From Halorubrum sp. BV1 (lineage in GTDB: Archaea; Halobacteriota; Halobacteria; Halobacteriales; Haloferacaceae), in assembly GCF_000746205.1 (NCBI RefSeq), contig NZ_JQKV01000002.1, forward strand, positions 248,001 to 312,000: a stretch of DNA of 64,000 nucleotides, in the 5' to 3' direction. The notes beneath the pieces are model-generated. The model saw only the letters and a program-made list of their open reading frames with translations. It was not told the origin of the DNA and ran no database searches. This document shows positions 61,656 through 64,000 of the stretch, piece after piece (positions within the stretch are counted from its first letter, which is position 1; each line of letters starts with the position of its first letter). Made by a program: the position numbers and the translations under genes.

Positions 61656-62206
61656 TGGACCGGATCTACGCGCCGTGGCGGATCGAGTGGGTCGAGCGCG
61701 AGTCCGACCCGATCGACGGCTGCCCGTTCTGTGTGCTCCCCGAACGCGAGTCCGACCGCGAGGCGCGGATCGTCGCGTACAGCGACCGCAACTACGTCCT
61801 GTTGAACAACGCGCCGTACAACCCCGGCCACGCGATGGTGATCCCCCGCGAGCACGAAGAGCACGTCACCGACCTCGACGACGCGACGCTCGCGGACCAC
61901 GCGAGACTGGAGGCCGCGACGATCGAGGCGATGCGCCGCGACATCGACCCGGACGGCGTCAACACCGGACGGAACCTCGGCGGGTCGGCGGCCGGCGGCT
62001 CGGTCGATCACCTCCACACGCACGTCGTGCCGCGGTGGGACGGCGACACGAATTTCATGCCCGTCACCGCGGACACGAAGGTGTTAGTCGAGGCGATCGA
62101 CCGGACGTACGAACACCTCCACGCGGGGTTCGCCGCGGACGGTCGCGTGACCGATCCCGGCGACGCAGACGGCGGCGAGGCCGTCAGGCTGTCGTTCGAC
62201 GACTGA
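61655..62206 (+). CDS. HIT-family nucleotide hydrolase
   Basis: A 183-residue histidine-triad protein with active-site DHLHTHVVPRW (His-phi-His-phi-His) and the N-terminal CPFC zinc-binding pair (residues 24-27). HIT enzymes hydrolyse adenosine-type phosphoramidates or dinucleoside polyphosphates. The frame is the same as that of a longer open frame that starts inside map, but ATG 61655 with its N-terminus MDRIYAPWRIEWVE is the true family start. Last gene of the map-HIT operon. Confidence 0.9.
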   Translation: MDRIYAPWRIEWVERESDPIDGCPFCVLPERESDREARIVAYSDRNYVLLNNAPYNPGHAMVIPREHEEHVTDLDDATLADHARLEAATIEAMRRDIDPDGVNTGRNLGGSAAGGSVDHLHTHVVPRWDGDTNFMPVTADTKVLVEAIDRTYEHLHAGFAADGRVTDPGDADGGEAVRLSFDD

Positions 62207-62293
62207 GAGTCGAGAGACGGAACGGCGGCTGAGTCGAGAGGGCGACCGTCGAGTCGGCATGGCGACCGCGTCTCTTCTCGCCACGCGCGCCGA

Positions 62294-63226
62294 TCACTCC
62301 GTCCCGTGCGTGTAGCCGCGGTCCGGGAGCGGGTCACCGTCGGCGGTGATCCCGTCGGCGGCGGCCACGACGGAGCCGACGCGAACCAGCGAGCCAGGAC
62401 ACCGAGCGGCAACGCGGTCCACCGCCGGCTCGGGAAGCGTACAGACAAGTTCGAAGTCCTCGCCGAAGTGCGCGGCGAGTTCAAACCGCTCCGCGGGGCC
62501 GTCGGTCACCGCGTCGACCGCCGGGTGAACCGGGACGGCGTCGCGGTCGAGCGCGAACCCGACCTCGCTCGCCTCCCCGAGCTGGTGGAGCGACCGGGCG
62601 AGGCCGTCCGAGGAATCCATCATCGCAGTGGCGTCCGCCGCGAGCGCGAGCCCGTCGGCCACGCGCGGGGTGAATCGGAACAGCTCGTTGGCGCGTTCGA
62701 TGTCGTCGCACTCCGCTGCTGGGTCAGAGACTGCGTCGTCGGATCGGCCGCGCTCGAACAGCCGGAGAGCCGCGGCGGAGCGTCCCCACTCGCCGGTGAC
62801 ACAGAGCGCGTCGCCCGGCGCAGCGCCGGCGCGCGTGACGGGACCGCTCTCGGTGAGCGTCCCGATCGCGGTCGAGGCGGTCGTGAACTCCGCGTGCGTG
62901 TCGAGGTCGCCGCCGACGTACGAGGCGTCGACGGCGTCACAGACGTCGACTGCGCCGGCGACGAACCGGTCGAGATCCGCCTCGTCGAAGTCGGCGTCGG
63001 CGTAGACGGCGACCGCCGCAGTGGCGGCTGCGCCCATCGCGGCGACGTCGGAGAGCGACGCGCCGACCGCGCGCCAGCCGGCCGTGTACCTGCTCGTTCC
63101 CGGCGGGAAGTCCGTCCGCTCGTGGAGCATGTCCGTCGTGATGACGGTGTCGCCGACGACCGCCGCGTCGTCGCCCGCGTGCGGGAGGTCGTCCGCGAGC
63201 ACCCGGAGCGCGTCTCGCTCGTTCAC
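62294..63226 (-). CDS. thiL: Thiamine-monophosphate kinase
   Basis: Phosphorylates thiamine monophosphate to the diphosphate, the last step of cofactor synthesis (MenD needs it). The 310-residue PurM-fold enzyme has DLPHAGDDAAVVGD (ATP/Mg2+), TTDMLHERTDFPP, GDALCVTGEWG and MMDSSDGLARSLHQL. I use GTG 63226, where the family homology (NERDALRVLADD) begins; an ATG at 63298 would add 24 Gly/Arg-rich residues. It is divergent from the small-ORF operon at 63381. Confidence 0.9.
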   Translation of the reverse strand: MNERDALRVLADDLPHAGDDAAVVGDTVITTDMLHERTDFPPGTSRYTAGWRAVGASLSDVAAMGAAATAAVAVYADADFDEADLDRFVAGAVDVCDAVDASYVGGDLDTHAEFTTASTAIGTLTESGPVTRAGAAPGDALCVTGEWGRSAAALRLFERGRSDDAVSDPAAECDDIERANELFRFTPRVADGLALAADATAMMDSSDGLARSLHQLGEASEVGFALDRDAVPVHPAVDAVTDGPAERFELAAHFGEDFELVCTLPEPAVDRVAARCPGSLVRVGSVVAAADGITADGDPLPDRGYTHGTE

Positions 63227-63325
63227 AGTGTCGGGTGGACGAGCGGCGCCGATTAGAAGGGATCGGTCCCCTCCGTGCCCCTCGTTGGCAAACACCATTT
63301 AAACGGGTAAAACACATTAACGAAT

Positions 63326-63354
63326 ATTATCATTATCAATCATTATGTTTATTA
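63326..63354. promoter_or_regulatory. GATAAT-tandem element and TATA box of the terminal operon
   Basis: ATTATCATTATC (63326-63337), the reverse complement of GATAATGATAAT, is followed by AATCATTAT, then TTTATTA (63348-63354), a TATA element 27-33 nt before ATG 63381. The AT-rich block continues to 63315 and probably also serves thiL on the other strand. This is the third site of the same motif in the window. Confidence 0.5.
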
Positions 63355-63380
63355 CCACCCACCTGCTCGTACCGAGTGCA

Positions 63381-63479
63381 ATGTCAGTACCCGTACGCGG
63401 ACACGTCACGGACCGACGCACAGACACGCCGATCCCCAGACGCCCGCCGACCCCACCCCAACCCGATGACAACCCCTGA
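63381..63479 (+). CDS. 32-residue Pro/Arg-rich small ORF, first of terminal operon
   Basis: ATG 63381, leaderless with respect to the TATA box at 63348, encodes 32 residues beginning MSVPVRGHVTDRRTDTPIP and ending in Pro-rich PRRPPTPPQPDDNP. It is predicted disordered. The end overlaps the next ORF's start (63466) by 14 nt in another frame. No family recognised; the pattern of promoter, leaderless start and overlap argues it is real, but it is small enough to be chance. Confidence 0.4.
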   Translation: MSVPVRGHVTDRRTDTPIPRRPPTPPQPDDNP

Positions 63480-63816
63480 CGACACGACGAACACGACCGA
63501 CGCGACGACTCGCACACCGACCGACCAGACATCGACGACGACCCGAGACGGGCAGACGCCCGACACCGACGACGCCGCGCAGCGGCCAAACGCGACCACC
63601 CCACAGATCCCCGGCCGCATCCCGACGACCGAGGAGGCCGGCGCGCCGCTCGTCCCACGCACTCGACCGACGACGCGGCCCGCGATCGATCCGGCCCCGG
63701 CCGGTGGAGCGACCCGCCGTCCGAGCCCGCCGCCGGCCGACGGCGAACGGGACGCGCCGCTCGTCCCTGACCTGCGTCCGACGCGCCGGACACGCGCCGA
63801 CGGAGGGGCGCAATGA
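63466..63816 (+). CDS. Disordered Thr/Pro-rich small protein with duplicated APLVP motif
   Basis: A 116-residue protein with almost no predicted fold: Thr/Asp-rich first 45 residues, then GAPLVPRTRPTTR and, about 40 residues later, DAPLVPDLRPTRR, a duplicated A-P-L-V-P-x2-R-P-T-x-R element. No family recognised and no signal peptide or membrane helix. Its stop overlaps the next ORF's ATG (ATGA at 63813). Upstream in-frame extension to 63235 exists but runs through the thiL promoter and is rejected. Confidence 0.55.
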   Translation: MTTPDDTTNTTDATTRTPTDQTSTTTRDGQTPDTDDAAQRPNATTPQIPGRIPTTEEAGAPLVPRTRPTTRPAIDPAPAGGATRRPSPPPADGERDAPLVPDLRPTRRTRADGGAQ

Positions 63817-63950
63817 CGGCGACTCGTTCTCGACGCCCGCGGCCCGCCGCGAGCCCCGTCCCGATGACGGGCACCGGCGACGGTCCGCGACCCGACCCGA
63901 CCACGTTCACGCGACGCGCGAATGACCGATTCGACGACGACAGCGAGTGA
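63813..63950 (+). CDS. 45-residue Arg/Pro-rich small ORF
   Basis: Opens at ATG 63813, 4-nt overlap with the preceding ORF (ATGA), codes 45 residues: TATRSRRPRPAASPVPMTGTGDGPRPDPTT then FTRRANDRFDDDSE. It carries another short PVP-x-T stretch and an acidic end. Disordered, no homology recognised. Six nt after its stop another ATG begins (63956), so the spacing is that of a tight operon. Confidence 0.5.
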   Translation: MTATRSRRPRPAASPVPMTGTGDGPRPDPTTFTRRANDRFDDDSE

Positions 63951-63955
63951 CATCC

Positions 63956-64000
63956 ATGCATCCAAGCGAACTCGACGACGACGTTTACGCCAGAGACATC
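63956..64000 (+). CDS. Unidentified CDS cut by the window's right edge
   Basis: Starts at ATG 63956 and reads 15 codons (MHPSELDDDVYARDI) to the edge without a stop. The acidic, more ordinary composition differs from the Pro-rich ORFs before it, so this may be the main enzyme or structural gene of the operon. Its identity would probably explain the small ORFs, but nothing can be said from 15 residues. Confidence 0.5.
   Translation, partial: MHPSELDDDVYARDI

Noticed and set aside
63235..63816. Long form of the Thr/Pro-rich ORF from 63235
   Set aside because: Would run through the AT-rich promoter block and thiL start region; ATG 63466 with overlap to the upstream small ORF is a better start.

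Overview
The window is a chromosomal segment of a halophilic archaeon (class Halobacteria). A Halorubrum-like genome is my best guess; the genus is an inference. The signs are high GC, very acidic proteins, TATA-type promoters about 25-30 nt before start codons (leaderless transcripts), archaeal NMD3, Lsm, L37e, PDCD5 and RNase J, and many families known mainly from haloarchaea. Gene density is high and no rRNA, CRISPR array, transposase or recognisable prophage was seen. Both edges cut genes: hemA on the left and an unidentified CDS on the right.

Layout. 1-5.1 kb: hemA, a ModE-like regulator, a 2Fe-2S ferredoxin, an enolase-superfamily protein, DUF1405 and FxsA membrane proteins. 5.2-7.3 kb: tRNA-Ile(GAU), a structured stretch that may be a guide-type ncRNA, and a pair of paralogous scramblase/LOR-like proteins behind a GATAAT-repeat site. 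7.3-17.5 kb: methyltransferase, pgi, CPBP protease, NurA, a chemotaxis transducer, two linked hypotheticals, NhaC antiporter and a NOG1-type GTPase. 17.5-27.9 kb: thioredoxin, cysteine synthase, TatD-like hydrolase, DUF2150, DUF63, two Usp proteins, a Dam-type methyltransferase, an FAD oxidoreductase and an MFS transporter with a possible leader peptide. 28-31 kb: CinA-type protein, then a flavin reductase/VOC/DoxX operon divergent from an HxlR regulator, resembling the bacterial quinone-stress catDE module.

31-46.7 kb: acylphosphatase, phosphohexomutase, an orphan BMP lipoprotein, PP-loop ATPase and PDCD5, NMD3, a UPF0175 gene facing a 27-residue membrane microprotein across an inverted repeat, an Fe-S XPD-like helicase, DUF2797, menD, grpE, surE, DUF5798, an acyltransferase and purD. 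46.8-63.3 kb: DUF255 thioredoxin protein, a PurN-AICAR transformylase fusion, purB, an LLM oxidoreductase, the overlapping lsm-rpl37e pair divergent from the RNase J-prenyl synthase operon, an EamA transporter, peroxiredoxin, a PAS histidine kinase, map, a HIT protein and thiL. 63.3-64 kb: a chain of overlapping, disordered Pro/Thr/Arg-rich small ORFs behind another GATAAT-repeat site.

Most of the window is housekeeping: purine, heme, menaquinone, isoprenoid and thiamine synthesis, ribosome assembly and RNA turnover. The parts most worth a second look are the three GATAAT-tandem sites, the terminal small-ORF operon, the candidate ncRNA after tRNA-Ile, the HxlR/DoxX/VOC module, and the UPF0175/microprotein locus.
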